Shown piece after piece: positions 1 to 8,367 of a DNA stretch of 64,000 bases; position 1 is the first letter of the stretch; every line of letters starts with the position of its first letter. A model generated the notes under the pieces. It was given only the letters and a program-made list of their open reading frames with translations, had not been told where the DNA came from and did no database searches. The DNA is from Natronosalvus amylolyticus (GTDB lineage: Archaea; Halobacteriota; Halobacteria; Halobacteriales; Natrialbaceae), in assembly GCF_024298845.1 (NCBI RefSeq), contig NZ_CP101156.1, forward strand, positions 1,116,001-1,180,000. Reading direction: 5' to 3'. A program made the position numbers and the translations under genes.

Positions 1-206
1 CCGTAGTACTCGCCGTCGGTATCGACGATAAGGAGTGGGAACCCGGCCTCGAGCAGTTCCTCGGCGATGACCGACGCCGTGTTCGATTTCCCCGATCCGG
101 ATTTCCCGGTGACAAAACCGCGGCCGGTGAGCAGTTCGACGACCGGCAGCGTCACCTCGGAACCGTCTGCCAGTTCACCCACCACGACTTCGCGCGTTTC
201 ACTCAC
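1..206 (-). CDS. HerA/DUF87-like ATPase, N-terminal fragment
   Basis: Only the first 68 residues are inside the window; the rest lies beyond base 1. A Walker A loop (GKSGSGKSN, residues 34-42) is followed by DTDGEY at 62-67, a pairing typical of the HerA/FtsK-like DUF87 ATPases, which act as hexameric DNA or protein translocases. A short beta-rich segment precedes the P-loop, as in HerA-type proteins. The start chosen is GTG at 206, because a purine-rich GGCGGGGTGA stretch lies just upstream; a GTG eight codons earlier is an alternative. Family membership is clear from the motifs, but the cellular role cannot be given from this fragment. Confidence 0.8.
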   Translation of the reverse strand, partial: MSETREVVVGELADGSEVTLPVVELLTGRGFVTGKSGSGKSNTASVIAEELLEAGFPLLIVDTDGEYY

Positions 207-893
207 CGTTTCACCCCGCCTCGAGCGCACGGACAGTTCATTATGCACACACTGCCCACGGGATACCTTGAAGGTTCGCCTCGAGTGACACTCACGACCG
301 CCGGTATAGCAGGACGACTGGTCGAGGGACGGTTCCCAACACGGCCGCTGGCTGTAGGCGGTTCGAGGACCCGTACTCGCCCCGCCACTGTGTGTGAACA
401 AGTGACAATCCGGGGAAACGATTATGTAGGTCGCCAAATACGTATGCAGTAGCCGGTCGCCAGCAGGCGACCACTTCCACATGATCACCGTTCCGACCAC
501 ACCGACTGACGCACGCGCTGTCTCGAGCAGCGCTGGGCCAGTCGGTCCTGTCGGCGCCACCACCGTTATTTCTGGCGCCTGGCAGAATGACGTCACCGCC
601 GTCTCCGGACGGTATGGCGTCACGTTCGATGCCGGCAGTGCCGGACCGAACGGTCGTGGACGTGTGCTTCCAATGATTCCGTCGAAGCACCTCGCCGGAA
701 TCGCCGTCCGCGCCGCGTAGGTCCGTTCTCTCGGCCGGACGGTTCGTCGTTCTCATCCTGACACTGCCCGTCGATCCCGGTCAGTGTCTCGAGAATTTTC
801 GTCCGACCAGCAGATCGGACCGCGCGGTTTCCCCCGGTGTGGACACCGCGCGGGCTTCCCGCGCCCCTCGAGTTCGATTCTCGACGGGGGTCT
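207..893. other. Long intergenic stretch with hairpins, no convincing gene
   Basis: Open frames exist on both strands, but their products are arginine- and serine/threonine-rich and lack the acidic composition of the neighbours, so they look like shadows. A perfect 7-bp hairpin (GGTCGCC, loop AGCA, GGCGACC) lies at 455-472. Three GC-rich hairpins crowd 820-889, just before the next gene, and are listed separately. Confidence 0.5.
820..889 (+). promoter_or_regulatory. Cluster of overlapping hairpins before the gene at 894
   Basis: CCGCGCGGT (820-828) can pair with ACCGCGCGG (845-853). The same second arm can instead pair as GCGCGGG (848-854) with CCCGCGC (858-864), so the two hairpins exclude one another. 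A third stem, TCGAG (868-872) with CTCGA (880-884), extended by CCCC/GGGG with one bulged C, ends four bases before the ATG. The pairing is seen directly; any regulatory role is inference. Confidence 0.4.
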
Positions 894-1271
894 ATGGTAC
901 ATCCAGATTACCAGTTCGCCGTCACGGCGAGGGTAGCCGTTCGCGTACCCGTGCACGCGAACGGTGACCTCGTGAGTGCCGGCAGTCGAATCGTCGAACG
1001 AACGGACGCCGTCGACCAGGTCACCGAGGCCACCGTTCGCGGCCTCGAGCCCGGCCTGAACGATACGACCGTCACCCTGGACGTGCGGTTCGTCGCCGTG
1101 GGTGAACGGGGCGAAGACCTGGCCGTCCTGAGACGGGCCGTGGACGACGAAGTCGGCGTCAGCGTCGAAACAATGGCGGCCGTCGATGAGGACGCCGATA
1201 GCGAGTCGTCGACGCCGCTCGAGGAGACGGCACTCACTCGAGAGCGACCCACTGCGTCGCCACAGGTGTAG
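894..1271 (+). CDS. Conserved acidic haloarchaeal protein, unknown function
   Basis: A 125-residue acidic protein with no motif I recognise. The body (residues 1-90) alternates hydrophobic and polar residues in a way that suggests a small alpha/beta domain, and the C-terminus (about 95-125) is acidic and low in complexity. The start at ATG 894 is preferred because the frame upstream of it (from 837) translates the hairpin region into a proline/arginine-rich stretch unlike the rest. It stands alone, convergent with the helicase gene. The opposite-strand frame here is arginine- and glycine-rich and was judged a shadow. Confidence 0.6.
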   Translation: MVHPDYQFAVTARVAVRVPVHANGDLVSAGSRIVERTDAVDQVTEATVRGLEPGLNDTTVTLDVRFVAVGERGEDLAVLRRAVDDEVGVSVETMAAVDEDADSESSTPLEETALTRERPTASPQV

Positions 1272-1444
1272 CCGCTTCGATCCGTCATCGTCCCTTTTGG
1301 TAACAGCCGTTCCGAATGGTGGGTTACCAGGCGTTGGACCGACGTGGCTGCGCTTCAATTCACCTCGAGTTTTGCTATCTTCTCAAAACTAAATAGATAT
1401 CGATAATATAGTAAATTAGTAGTTCTTCACTACTGAATGATCGC

Positions 1445-3352
1445 TCACTCCTCGAGGTCGCGAGCAGCAGCCACCTCGTCGGAATCCGTGGCCTCCCCAT
1501 TCGGATCCCGATCGACCGTCTGCTCACGGACCGTGAGCCCCTGCCGACCCAGGTGCTGGAGTTGCCGTCGGGCGAAGTCCTCCTCTCGAGTCCCACGGGT
1601 CGCGAGGACGTACACGAGCGCCCCGCCGGCTGGTCGCATCGTCCGTCCCGCCCGCTGGGTCCCCTGTCGTCTCGAGCCACCCAGCCCCGAGGCGACGATT
1701 GCCAGGTCGGCACTGGGGAGATCGATTCCCTCGTCACCCACACGCGAGAGGACCAGCGTCTCGAGTTCGTCGTGTCGGAACGCCTCGAGAAGTCGTTGGC
1801 GCTCTGTGTGTGGCGTCTCGCCGCTGAGGAACGGCACGTCGAGTGCGGCCGCGATGTCGCGTCCCTGCTCGAGGTAGTCGACGAACACCAGCGCTCGAGC
1901 GTCGGGGTGGGCAGCCAGCAGGTATCGGACCTCGTCGACTTTCTCGGGATTCATCGCCGCCAGTTGGTAGCGTTCGCGGCCATCGGCCGACCCGTAGGCG
2001 TTCGCGTGCTCGTCGTCGGCCCAGGGGACGTACCGAATCTCGAGTTCTGGTTCGGCGACGAACCCGGCTTCGAACAATGCCTCCCAGTCGGTGCCGATTG
2101 GCGGCCCGATCAGGGTGAAAATCTCTGCTGCACGGTCGTCTTCGCGCAACGGTGAGGCGGAGAGTCCGAGTCGGTGACGCGACTGGAGGTGTGTACTGCG
2201 CCGGTACACGTCCGAGGGGACGTGCTGGCACTCGTCGAAGACGACCAGCCCCCACTCGCGGTCGTCGAATAGCGAACGATGGCGGTCCATTCCGGCGATC
2301 TGGTAGGTCGCGATGGTTACCGGACGAATCTCTTTTTGCCCGCCGTGATACTGGCCCACGTCTGCCGGACCGAGCGTGGTCACGTCAGCATCGACCAGCG
2401 TCTCCGCCCACTGACGCGCGAGGTCGCGACTCGGGACGAGGACGAGCGTTTCTCCGCCCACGCGTTCCATCGTGGCGATGGCGGCGATGGTCTTGCCACT
2501 GCCCGGCGGGCCGACGTACACGCCTTCCCCGCTCTCGAGAAACCGGTCGACCCATGTCTCTTGATACGAGCGAAGGGATACCTGCAACTCGAACTCGAGC
2601 GGGTCACCCGAGGCCAGGTCGCGGTCGTCCTGTACTGGATAGCCCGCCTCGTACAGCGTCCGTTTGATCGCCGCTTCCGCGCCCTCGCGGACCCAGTCTT
2701 CGGTATCAGAGATGGGTGCGTGGACGTGACTCTCGTCGAGTTTCTGTCGGGCCACGTTGCCCATTACCTCGGCTGATTCCCCCTCGAGAACGGTGTAACC
2801 CTCGGGGTGGGTCGTCAGGCGGAACTGGTGTGCTCGTCGCCACTGGCTTTCGATCCAGGACTCGAGGGGCGGGACGGTCTGACCCAGCGCCTGTCGGATC
2901 GTTCGCTGGAGGGCCTCGAATGTGTCGTGCGGTGCCTGCCAGACGTCCGCCGGTCTGACGACGTATCGATAGCCGCCATCGCCGTTGGTGTCCTCGAGAT
3001 TGGCGAACTGTGTCAGTTGGGCGCGAGTGAACTGGTCGGGTCGGTCGACGATGATCTCCCGTCGTTTCGGAAAGACCACGACGCGCTCGCGCTCGGTCAG
3101 GTCCTCGAGTTCGCTCGGAAACCAGACGACCGGGTCTCGAGAGACCGACAGTCGCTTGAGCGCCCCCGAAGCAGCCAGCGACTCGAGGTCGTCGAACACT
3201 GCACGCTGTGGTCGCTCGAGCGCTCGAGCGAGTTCGGACGCGGTGAGGACGGGCCGACCCGCCTCCTGACAGGCGTCGTGGAACGTCGACAGTGAGAGTC
3301 CTGGCGACGCTGACTCGAGTGGCTCAGTCCCCTCGTCTGAATGTTCTGTCAC
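1445..3352 (-). CDS. XPB/Rad25-like superfamily 2 DNA helicase
   Basis: This 635-residue protein carries the SF2 helicase set: Walker A GPPGSGKT (281-288), motif II DECQ (373-376), LSASP as motif III (397-401), DEGIDLP in motif V (540-546) and QRAGRTMRP in motif VI (566-574). The order and spacing match archaeal XPB-type repair helicases, which unwind DNA in nucleotide excision repair or transcription-linked repair. The first 90 residues look like a winged-helix domain (TASELARAL followed by a wing), an extension before the usual damage-recognition region. Motif II reads DECQ, not the DEVH or DEAH typical of XPB. It is a single gene convergent with the one at 894. The helicase family is firm; the XPB subgroup is likely. 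Confidence 0.85.
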   Translation of the reverse strand: MTEHSDEGTEPLESASPGLSLSTFHDACQEAGRPVLTASELARALERPQRAVFDDLESLAASGALKRLSVSRDPVVWFPSELEDLTERERVVVFPKRREIIVDRPDQFTRAQLTQFANLEDTNGDGGYRYVVRPADVWQAPHDTFEALQRTIRQALGQTVPPLESWIESQWRRAHQFRLTTHPEGYTVLEGESAEVMGNVARQKLDESHVHAPISDTEDWVREGAEAAIKRTLYEAGYPVQDDRDLASGDPLEFELQVSLRSYQETWVDRFLESGEGVYVGPPGSGKTIAAIATMERVGGETLVLVPSRDLARQWAETLVDADVTTLGPADVGQYHGGQKEIRPVTIATYQIAGMDRHRSLFDDREWGLVVFDECQHVPSDVYRRSTHLQSRHRLGLSASPLREDDRAAEIFTLIGPPIGTDWEALFEAGFVAEPELEIRYVPWADDEHANAYGSADGRERYQLAAMNPEKVDEVRYLLAAHPDARALVFVDYLEQGRDIAAALDVPFLSGETPHTERQRLLEAFRHDELETLVLSRVGDEGIDLPSADLAIVASGLGGSRRQGTQRAGRTMRPAGGALVYVLATRGTREEDFARRQLQHLGRQGLTVREQTVDRDPNGEATDSDEVAAARDLEE

Positions 3353-3556
3353 TGCCTGTCCCTATCGTGTTCGCGGCTAAACCGATTTCGTCTGGATATG
3401 TGATCTGATTCCCCCTATCCCTTCGCCTGGCTCGGCGTCCTGCGTCGGTGCTCTCGGGGGACGATTACTCACAAAATCGGCTGGACAAACAGCCGGGCGC
3501 ACAGCGGTAGGTGGTGGTGTTGGTGGTATGCGCCGTGTGTGAATGGGTATCACTGC

Positions 3557-3564
3557 GATAAATC
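3557..3564 (+). promoter_or_regulatory. Candidate TATA box for the gene at 3587
   Basis: GATAAATC lies about 26 bases before the ATG at 3587, the spacing expected for a leaderless haloarchaeal transcript. Confidence 0.35.
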
Positions 3565-3586
3565 ACTTGTGATAGTGTCAGTGTAC

Positions 3587-3805
3587 ATGAGCCAAAGTCC
3601 TATGCCGCTCGCCGGCATATCAACAGGTATGTACCGAGCCATATTACCAGAAGGACAGATCCTCTGTGACCGGTACGAACACGTCGAAACGGGACTCGAA
3701 CTGTACGACGAGAGCGATCAATTCATCGCGTTCGTCCCGTACTCGAACCTCCACGCGTTGCTCGACGAAGACGTCTACACTAGCGACGAGCGCTCTATCA
3801 TGTGA
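3587..3805 (+). CDS. Small acidic conserved protein, unknown function
   Basis: A 72-residue product whose last 58 residues (starting MYRAILPEGQ) form a compact acidic domain rich in Tyr, Glu and Leu. I recognise no functional motif. The start is uncertain: ATG 3587 is favoured by a TATA-like element 26 bases upstream, which would give a leaderless message, but ATGs at 3602 and 3629 are also possible, the last giving only the compact domain. It lies between a helicase and a convergent TFB gene. The amino acid composition and the sharp contrast with the other frames support coding. Confidence 0.6.
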   Translation: MSQSPMPLAGISTGMYRAILPEGQILCDRYEHVETGLELYDESDQFIAFVPYSNLHALLDEDVYTSDERSIM

Positions 3806-3879
3806 GAGCAGTTAAAAATCCCCGCGCAGGCTTGGGATTATCGGGACGAGTCGATACAACCTGCCGACTGCTTGTAGGC

Positions 3880-4827
3880 CTACACTTCCTGGTCGATCGC
3901 CTCGAGTTGTTCTCGGTACCGGTTTCGAACGGTGACGACAGTGGTCTGTGCGGTTTCGGCTACCGCTCGTTGTGGAATCGTTTCGTCACACAGTAAGCCC
4001 GCGGCATAGATGGCAGCGGCGGCGAATCCCGTCGGTGATTTCCCCGAGTGCAGTCCCTGTTCGGTCGTCGCGTCGATGATCTCGATCGCTGTCGTTTCTA
4101 CGTCCTTGCACACATCGAGTTCCGAACAGAAACGCGGCACGAACTGCCGAGGGTTGGTCGGCTCGAGATTGATATCCAGTTCGTCGGCGATATAGCGGTA
4201 GGTCCGTCCGATTTCCCGCTGGTCGACGCGGGAGACGGCCGTCACCTCCTCGAGGCTCCGGGGAATCCCCTCCTCACGACAGGCCGTATAGAGGGTGCTC
4301 GTGGCGACCCCCTCGATGGATCGCCCTCGAATGAGATCTTGCTCGAGTGCCCGTCGGTAGATGACGCTCGCCGTTTCTTTCACGGAGTTTGGCAACCCGA
4401 GTGCGCTGACCATGCGATCGATCTCTGAGAGTGCGTACTTCAGGTTTCGTTCGCCGGCGTTTTTCGTTCGTATCCGCTCTTGCCAGACGCGAAGCCGATG
4501 GAGTTGGCCGTGTTTGTCGGCCGACATCGTGTGGCCGTTCGCGTCGCGATTGCGCCAGTCGATGGTCGTGGTGAGGCCTCTATCGTGCATCGACTCGGTT
4601 AGCGGCGCGCCCACGCGAGAGAGTTGATCGTGTTCGTTTGCGTTGAACGCTCGCCATTCGGGTCCGTAGTCGATCGGATCTTCGCCCAGAACGAGTCCGC
4701 ACTCGCGACAGATCTTTTCTCCCCGGTCGGGATCGCTAACGACGGTATCCGTCTCACAATCCGGACACCGATTGGTATTCGTTTCCTGTGTCTCGTGCCG
4801 TGTGTGTTCGATGACGGACCGCGTCAT
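3880..4827 (-). CDS. tfb: Transcription initiation factor IIB (TFB)
   Basis: A 315-residue TFB, the archaeal TFIIB homologue that bridges TATA-bound TBP, the BRE and RNA polymerase. A zinc ribbon uses C21, C24, C40 and C43. The B-reader/linker follows (GPEWRAF, then SRVGAPLTESMHD), and two cyclin folds occupy about 115-205 and 210-305. The start is placed at ATG 4827 because the in-frame upstream extension is arginine-rich and because TTACAAAG, a TATA-like element, lies about 30 bases before this ATG. Haloarchaea carry several TFB paralogues with different promoter preferences; which one this is cannot be told here. The cyclin folds end close to the C-terminus without extra domains. Confidence 0.93.
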   Translation of the reverse strand: MTRSVIEHTRHETQETNTNRCPDCETDTVVSDPDRGEKICRECGLVLGEDPIDYGPEWRAFNANEHDQLSRVGAPLTESMHDRGLTTTIDWRNRDANGHTMSADKHGQLHRLRVWQERIRTKNAGERNLKYALSEIDRMVSALGLPNSVKETASVIYRRALEQDLIRGRSIEGVATSTLYTACREEGIPRSLEEVTAVSRVDQREIGRTYRYIADELDINLEPTNPRQFVPRFCSELDVCKDVETTAIEIIDATTEQGLHSGKSPTGFAAAAIYAAGLLCDETIPQRAVAETAQTTVVTVRNRYREQLEAIDQEV

Positions 4828-5529
4828 TAGTAGGCGGTGAGACCCGCGGCGCCTTTGTAAGGGGCTCACATGGTTTCGCGAGTAACATCGACTTTCCATC
4901 GTTCAGTGACGGCGAACGAACCGCAACTTGTCGATTCGATACGTTTGATATGACGAGTAACAACCCGATTTCGAGCGTCGGAAGGCGATTTAGAACAGCC
5001 TCTCGAGTCTTTCCCACGACGGGCCGTCCACTGGGCTATGTTCCGAAACGAGATTTGTTGGTCCGCCAGTGTTTGCGACGAAAGTGGTCCGTGGTAACCT
5101 CGTGCTATGGATGCCAATACCGGCTTGGAGGTGACAAACTGTCCTGCGACGTTATGACTGCCTCCGAACTGGTTGATGTATGCCTCCCGTACGAAATCGA
5201 AAACGGATGATTCCGATATCGAGTGCGCCTCCTGATTGGAGTGAGCGTCGCATTCGACTGATCGATACTAGCTACTCGCTCAGCCGTTCGTTCCGCTGGC
5301 GATGATTGCGTTTCGCCAATTGTTGGACCAGCCGGTGAGGGTGGCCGGAAATACCGAGCTACGGCACTCGAGCAACCGATTCCTTCGGCGGGGTTACCCC
5401 CAGAGTCATCTACTCGAAACAGCTGCCGCTTCGACCGCTGGTAGCGGACGAATACCGGCTTTGCAACCGATGCAAAACGTGGCCGCGTTTAAGACCATTA
5501 CCGTTGGGGTACAACCTGGTGTGTTACAC
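4828..5529. other. Gene-poor stretch upstream of tfb
   Basis: It holds a TATA-like element for tfb (minus strand, near 4852-4861) and a TTTAAG element at 5488-5493 that could serve the small frame at 5530. The open frames seen on both strands have unbiased, basic composition and no recognisable motif, so I call no gene. Confidence 0.45.
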
Positions 5530-5670
5530 GTGAGTTTCGACCCGCAAACTAGCTCTCCAGATACGGTGGTGGTGGAGCAGTCGACGGCAGTATCGAGTAC
5601 GACGAAATTACTTGGGGAACCACTCGAGGGACGACAAGATGTCCACAATTCGTTTGATGGGGGTCAGTAA
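5530..5670 (+). CDS. Possible 46-residue coupled small protein
   Basis: A GTG-initiated frame encodes 46 residues rich in Ser, Thr, Val and acidic residues, and its TAA overlaps the next ATG (TAATG), the arrangement used for coupled translation. TTTAAG at 5488-5493 could be its TATA box. No family is recognised. The evidence is position, composition and overlap only; it could equally be untranslated leader. Confidence 0.3.
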   Translation: MSFDPQTSSPDTVVVEQSTAVSSTTKLLGEPLEGRQDVHNSFDGGQ

Positions 5671-6266
5671 TGTCTTCTATCGATACCTCCCTCCCGGAAG
5701 AGATCACGTCAGTAACGGCGGACAAATCCGACGAAACGCTCTCGAAAGACGTTATTTTCGAGCTCCTCAAAAATCGTCGACGACGAGAGGTGTTGCAGTA
5801 CCTGCTCGATGCCGAAGGTACCGTGACACTTGGCGAGCTCGCCGAACAGATCGCTGCCTGGGAGAACGATACCGAGGTCACTGCACTGAGTTCCGATCAG
5901 CGAAAACGCGTTTACGTTGCCCTCTATCAGACCCATCTACCCAAGATGGATGACGCAGGCATCGTCGATTACGACCAGGACCGTGGACTGATTTCGCTCG
6001 CGGATAACGCCGATTTGCTCGTGCTGTACCTCGATACGGACACGCATCGTCAGGATAGATGGGACCGCTGGTATGCGGGCGTGAGCGTTCTCGGCGGTGC
6101 ACTGCTCGTCGGCGCTATGCTCGGCGTTCCCGGACTGGGTACGCTCTCACTCGGCGTGCTTGCAGGGGTCGTTATCGGCGCATTCGTGGTTATCTCGAGC
6201 GCCCACTGCCTGGTCAATTATCGGGTCCAGCAAGTCGTCGAAGACAAACTCTCTCGAATCAATTAG
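5670..6266 (+). CDS. DUF7344-type winged-helix membrane protein
   Basis: A 198-residue protein whose first half is a haloarchaeal winged-helix domain of the DUF7344 type: LLKNRRRREVLQYL, then TLGELAEQIA, then a YVALYQTHLPKMDDAGIV recognition/wing segment (about residues 30-100). The second half has two hydrophobic helices (about 138-155 and 157-177), ending in a short basic tail. The layout suggests a membrane-tethered DNA-binding regulator; its targets are unknown. The start ATG overlaps the stop of a possible upstream small frame. The domain call rests on motif recognition and is firm; the regulatory role is inferred. Confidence 0.8.
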   Translation: MSSIDTSLPEEITSVTADKSDETLSKDVIFELLKNRRRREVLQYLLDAEGTVTLGELAEQIAAWENDTEVTALSSDQRKRVYVALYQTHLPKMDDAGIVDYDQDRGLISLADNADLLVLYLDTDTHRQDRWDRWYAGVSVLGGALLVGAMLGVPGLGTLSLGVLAGVVIGAFVVISSAHCLVNYRVQQVVEDKLSRIN

Positions 6267-6512
6267 TGGATTCCCGGACCCGTACTCGAGAGCAAATCAT
6301 GCCACGGGATTCGAGCCCACGCCGATAGCGAGAGATATTCAGCGGCGTATTACTTTCTATTACGGTCACGTCAGGAAGGACTTTTATCGCTCGAGGAACT
6401 AGTCCAATCTGGCTCCCGACGACTGTCATCCAGTACCGGAGCAGTTCGCGTGCCAGCAATCTGTTTCCGACGCGGGGGCCACCTCTCTACCTTTATGAGC
6501 CCTCGGTCTCCT

Positions 6513-6578
6513 GTTCGATTTTACCAAATCCACGGCTCGAGGACCGTTCGTTTTTACCAGATCCACCGCTCGAGTACC
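6513..6578. repeat. Imperfect 33-base tandem repeat, two units
   Basis: Units 6513-6545 and 6546-6578 both start GTTCG, share TTTTACCA and GCTCGAG, and match at 29 of 33 positions. The origin is unknown. Confidence 0.75.
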
Positions 6579-6609
6579 CAGTTGGTTTGTCAGCGTTTCG
6601 TGGCTTGAA

Positions 6610-6685
6610 ACGGTTTGCTGTGGCCTCTAACCGGTGATTGACGACCGGTATAGGCAATCGGCTCTAAAAAGTTACAGCAAACCGT
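6610..6685. terminator. 12-bp inverted repeat after trkA
   Basis: ACGGTTTGCTGT (6610-6621) is the exact reverse complement of ACAGCAAACCGT (6674-6685). The 52-base interior contains two ACCGGT palindromes. It lies just past the trkA stop codon and could be an RNA stem affecting termination or stability; the role is inferred. Confidence 0.4.
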
Positions 6686-6694
6686 ATCAACGTT

Positions 6695-8029
6695 TTACAC
6701 CACATCGAGGACCTCCTCGAGAACGTTCGCATCGACGAACATCACGACGTGGTCGCCAGGTCGCAAGACGGTACTCCCGCGGGGAGTGATCAACGAGCCG
6801 CCGCGGGAGATTGCACCGATGACGACGCCGTCGGGAAGTCGTTCCATCGAGTCCATAATCGCGTTGCCTGTGAGCGCGCTCTCGGGACCGACCTCGATTT
6901 CGATGACTTCTGCCCGATCGTGTTCGAGCATCGCCACCTTCTCCGCGCGGTTCGACCTGGTGAAGCGGACGATCTCTTCTGCCGTCTCCTCCCGTGGATT
7001 GATCGCGACGTCAACACCGACGGTCTCGAACAGATCGGCGTACTCGAGGTTCTCGATGACGGCGACGGTTCGGTCGACGCCGAGTCGACGGGCTAAAAGC
7101 GAGACGAGCAGATTCTTTTCGTCGCTGCCGAGCGCGGCAATCACGATGTCCGCTTCGTCGACGTGTTCCCGGTCGAGAAATTCGATATCGGTTGCATCGC
7201 TCTCCATGACGAGCGTGTTCGGTAATGCTTCAGCGACCTCTCTGGCCCGGCCGTGGTCCTGTTCGATCAATCGCGGTTTGTAGCCGTGCTCTTCGAACTC
7301 GCGGGCGGTCTGATAGCCGATTTCGCTCGCGCCGACGATGACCACTTCGTCGCGGTTTTCGTCACAGACGGTAACGACGTCGTTCGCGAAGCCACGCACC
7401 GAATCGGGACTGCCGATAACGACGACCCGATCGCCGGGCAATATTTCGGTATCTCCGCGGGCGACGGTCATTTCGTTATCCCGAAATAGCCCGGCGAATG
7501 TTAGCGAATCGTATCTGTCTGCCTCACTAACCGTTTGCCTTGCGATTGAGCTCTTCGGTTCGACTTCGAACTCAGCCATTCTGACCAGGCCACCGGCGAA
7601 CATATCGACGTCCTGGGCGGCGGGCAGTCCAGAGATTCGAAAGATGGCCTGTGCAGTCAACAGATCAGTACAGACCATGAAATCGACGCCGAAGGCACCC
7701 TGTGATCCTTCCCAGGTCTCGAGCAACGTCCGCCGTCGAACTCTGGCGATAGTGAACGCATCGCTGAGGGTCCTGGCCGCCCCACAGATGACGAGATTGA
7801 CTTCGTCGTCGTCAGTGCAGGCGATGACGAGACTCGCCTCGTCTGCGCTAGCTTCTTTCAGGGCCCGTATCTCGGTCCCATCGCCCTCGACAGCGAGCAC
7901 GTCGAGCGAGTAGGTCAACTCCTCGATGACGTCAGGGTCCTGATCGATGACGACCACGTCGTGAGAGGACTCGAGATTTTTGGCAATCGCTGTACCGACC
8001 TCGCCGGCGCCGACCACTACAACGTGCAT
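6695..8029 (-). CDS. trkA: Trk K+ uptake regulatory subunit TrkA
   Basis: A 444-residue TrkA with the full double layout RCK_N-RCK_C-RCK_N-RCK_C. The first Rossmann fold has GAGEVG (residues 7-12) and an acidic VVVIDQD end; the second begins near residue 228 with VVIVGASEIG. TrkA binds NAD(H) or ATP on the cytoplasmic face and gates the TrkH channel. The start at ATG 8029 puts MHVVVVGAGEVG at the N-terminus, as is normal for the family; the frame continues upstream without family resemblance. trkH lies at 10986 on the other strand, with an APC-Usp transporter between them. In the second Rossmann loop one glycine is changed (GASEIG), common in tandem TrkA proteins. Confidence 0.93.
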   Translation of the reverse strand: MHVVVVGAGEVGTAIAKNLESSHDVVVIDQDPDVIEELTYSLDVLAVEGDGTEIRALKEASADEASLVIACTDDDEVNLVICGAARTLSDAFTIARVRRRTLLETWEGSQGAFGVDFMVCTDLLTAQAIFRISGLPAAQDVDMFAGGLVRMAEFEVEPKSSIARQTVSEADRYDSLTFAGLFRDNEMTVARGDTEILPGDRVVVIGSPDSVRGFANDVVTVCDENRDEVVIVGASEIGYQTAREFEEHGYKPRLIEQDHGRAREVAEALPNTLVMESDATDIEFLDREHVDEADIVIAALGSDEKNLLVSLLARRLGVDRTVAVIENLEYADLFETVGVDVAINPREETAEEIVRFTRSNRAEKVAMLEHDRAEVIEIEVGPESALTGNAIMDSMERLPDGVVIGAISRGGSLITPRGSTVLRPGDHVVMFVDANVLEEVLDVV

Positions 8030-8367
8030 GATCGTTCCCCGGTTACCTTCATTGGTACAAGCGTTTTCTACCGACTGGTATAGGTATTTCGTCACCGTAC
8101 AATTCGTATGTGTAGTAGCCAGTGAAACGAGTTACACACCGACCGCGATGCACGCTTGCGAGAGGGTGTGCACTGACTTTCAGGGGGCTACTATAGGAAT
8201 CGGCGAATGGGTTGATCAATGATTACTGATTCGGTAACGAGATGGCGACTCAGTGCTGAAACGAAAGACAGACACCGTTAGTTTATATGCTATCGATAGT
8301 AAGGCCCTGATATGAATCAGTACGCGCGAGCAAACCAACGGCGATGTATTCCTCGAGGTGGCTCTGG
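8030..8367. other. Divergent intergenic region with repeat element A
   Basis: It separates trkA from the APC-Usp gene. The 81-base palindromic element at 8113-8193 takes up the middle, and the remainder presumably carries the two divergent promoters. Confidence 0.55.
8113..8193. repeat. Palindromic 80-base element, copy A
   Basis: Begins TAGTAGCCAGTGAAA and ends GGGGGCTACTA; the arms of about 30 bases are imperfect inverted repeats around a GC-rich core. The inner arm parts ACACACC and GGTGTG also pair. Two further copies lie at 10750 and 22018. No coding capacity is seen. Confidence 0.75.

Larger units (their letters stand above)
6267..6694. other. Intergenic stretch with tandem repeat and inverted repeat
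   Basis: No gene is seen between the convergent DUF7344-type gene and trkA. The stretch holds two 33-base tandem units (6513-6578) and a perfect 12-bp inverted repeat (6610-6621 and 6674-6685), each listed separately. Confidence 0.6.

Noticed and set aside
292-756. 154-residue minus-strand frame
   Set aside because: Arg/Gly-rich composition, no motif, no promoter or ribosome-binding site.
868-884. tRNA T-arm-like sequence (TCGAG, TTCGATT, CTCGA)
   Set aside because: No matching acceptor, D or anticodon arms at the right distance; treated as a plain hairpin.
753-1358. 201-residue minus-strand frame opposite the gene at 894
   Set aside because: Its product is basic and lacks the acidic bias of haloarchaeal proteins. 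The plus-strand frame fits better.
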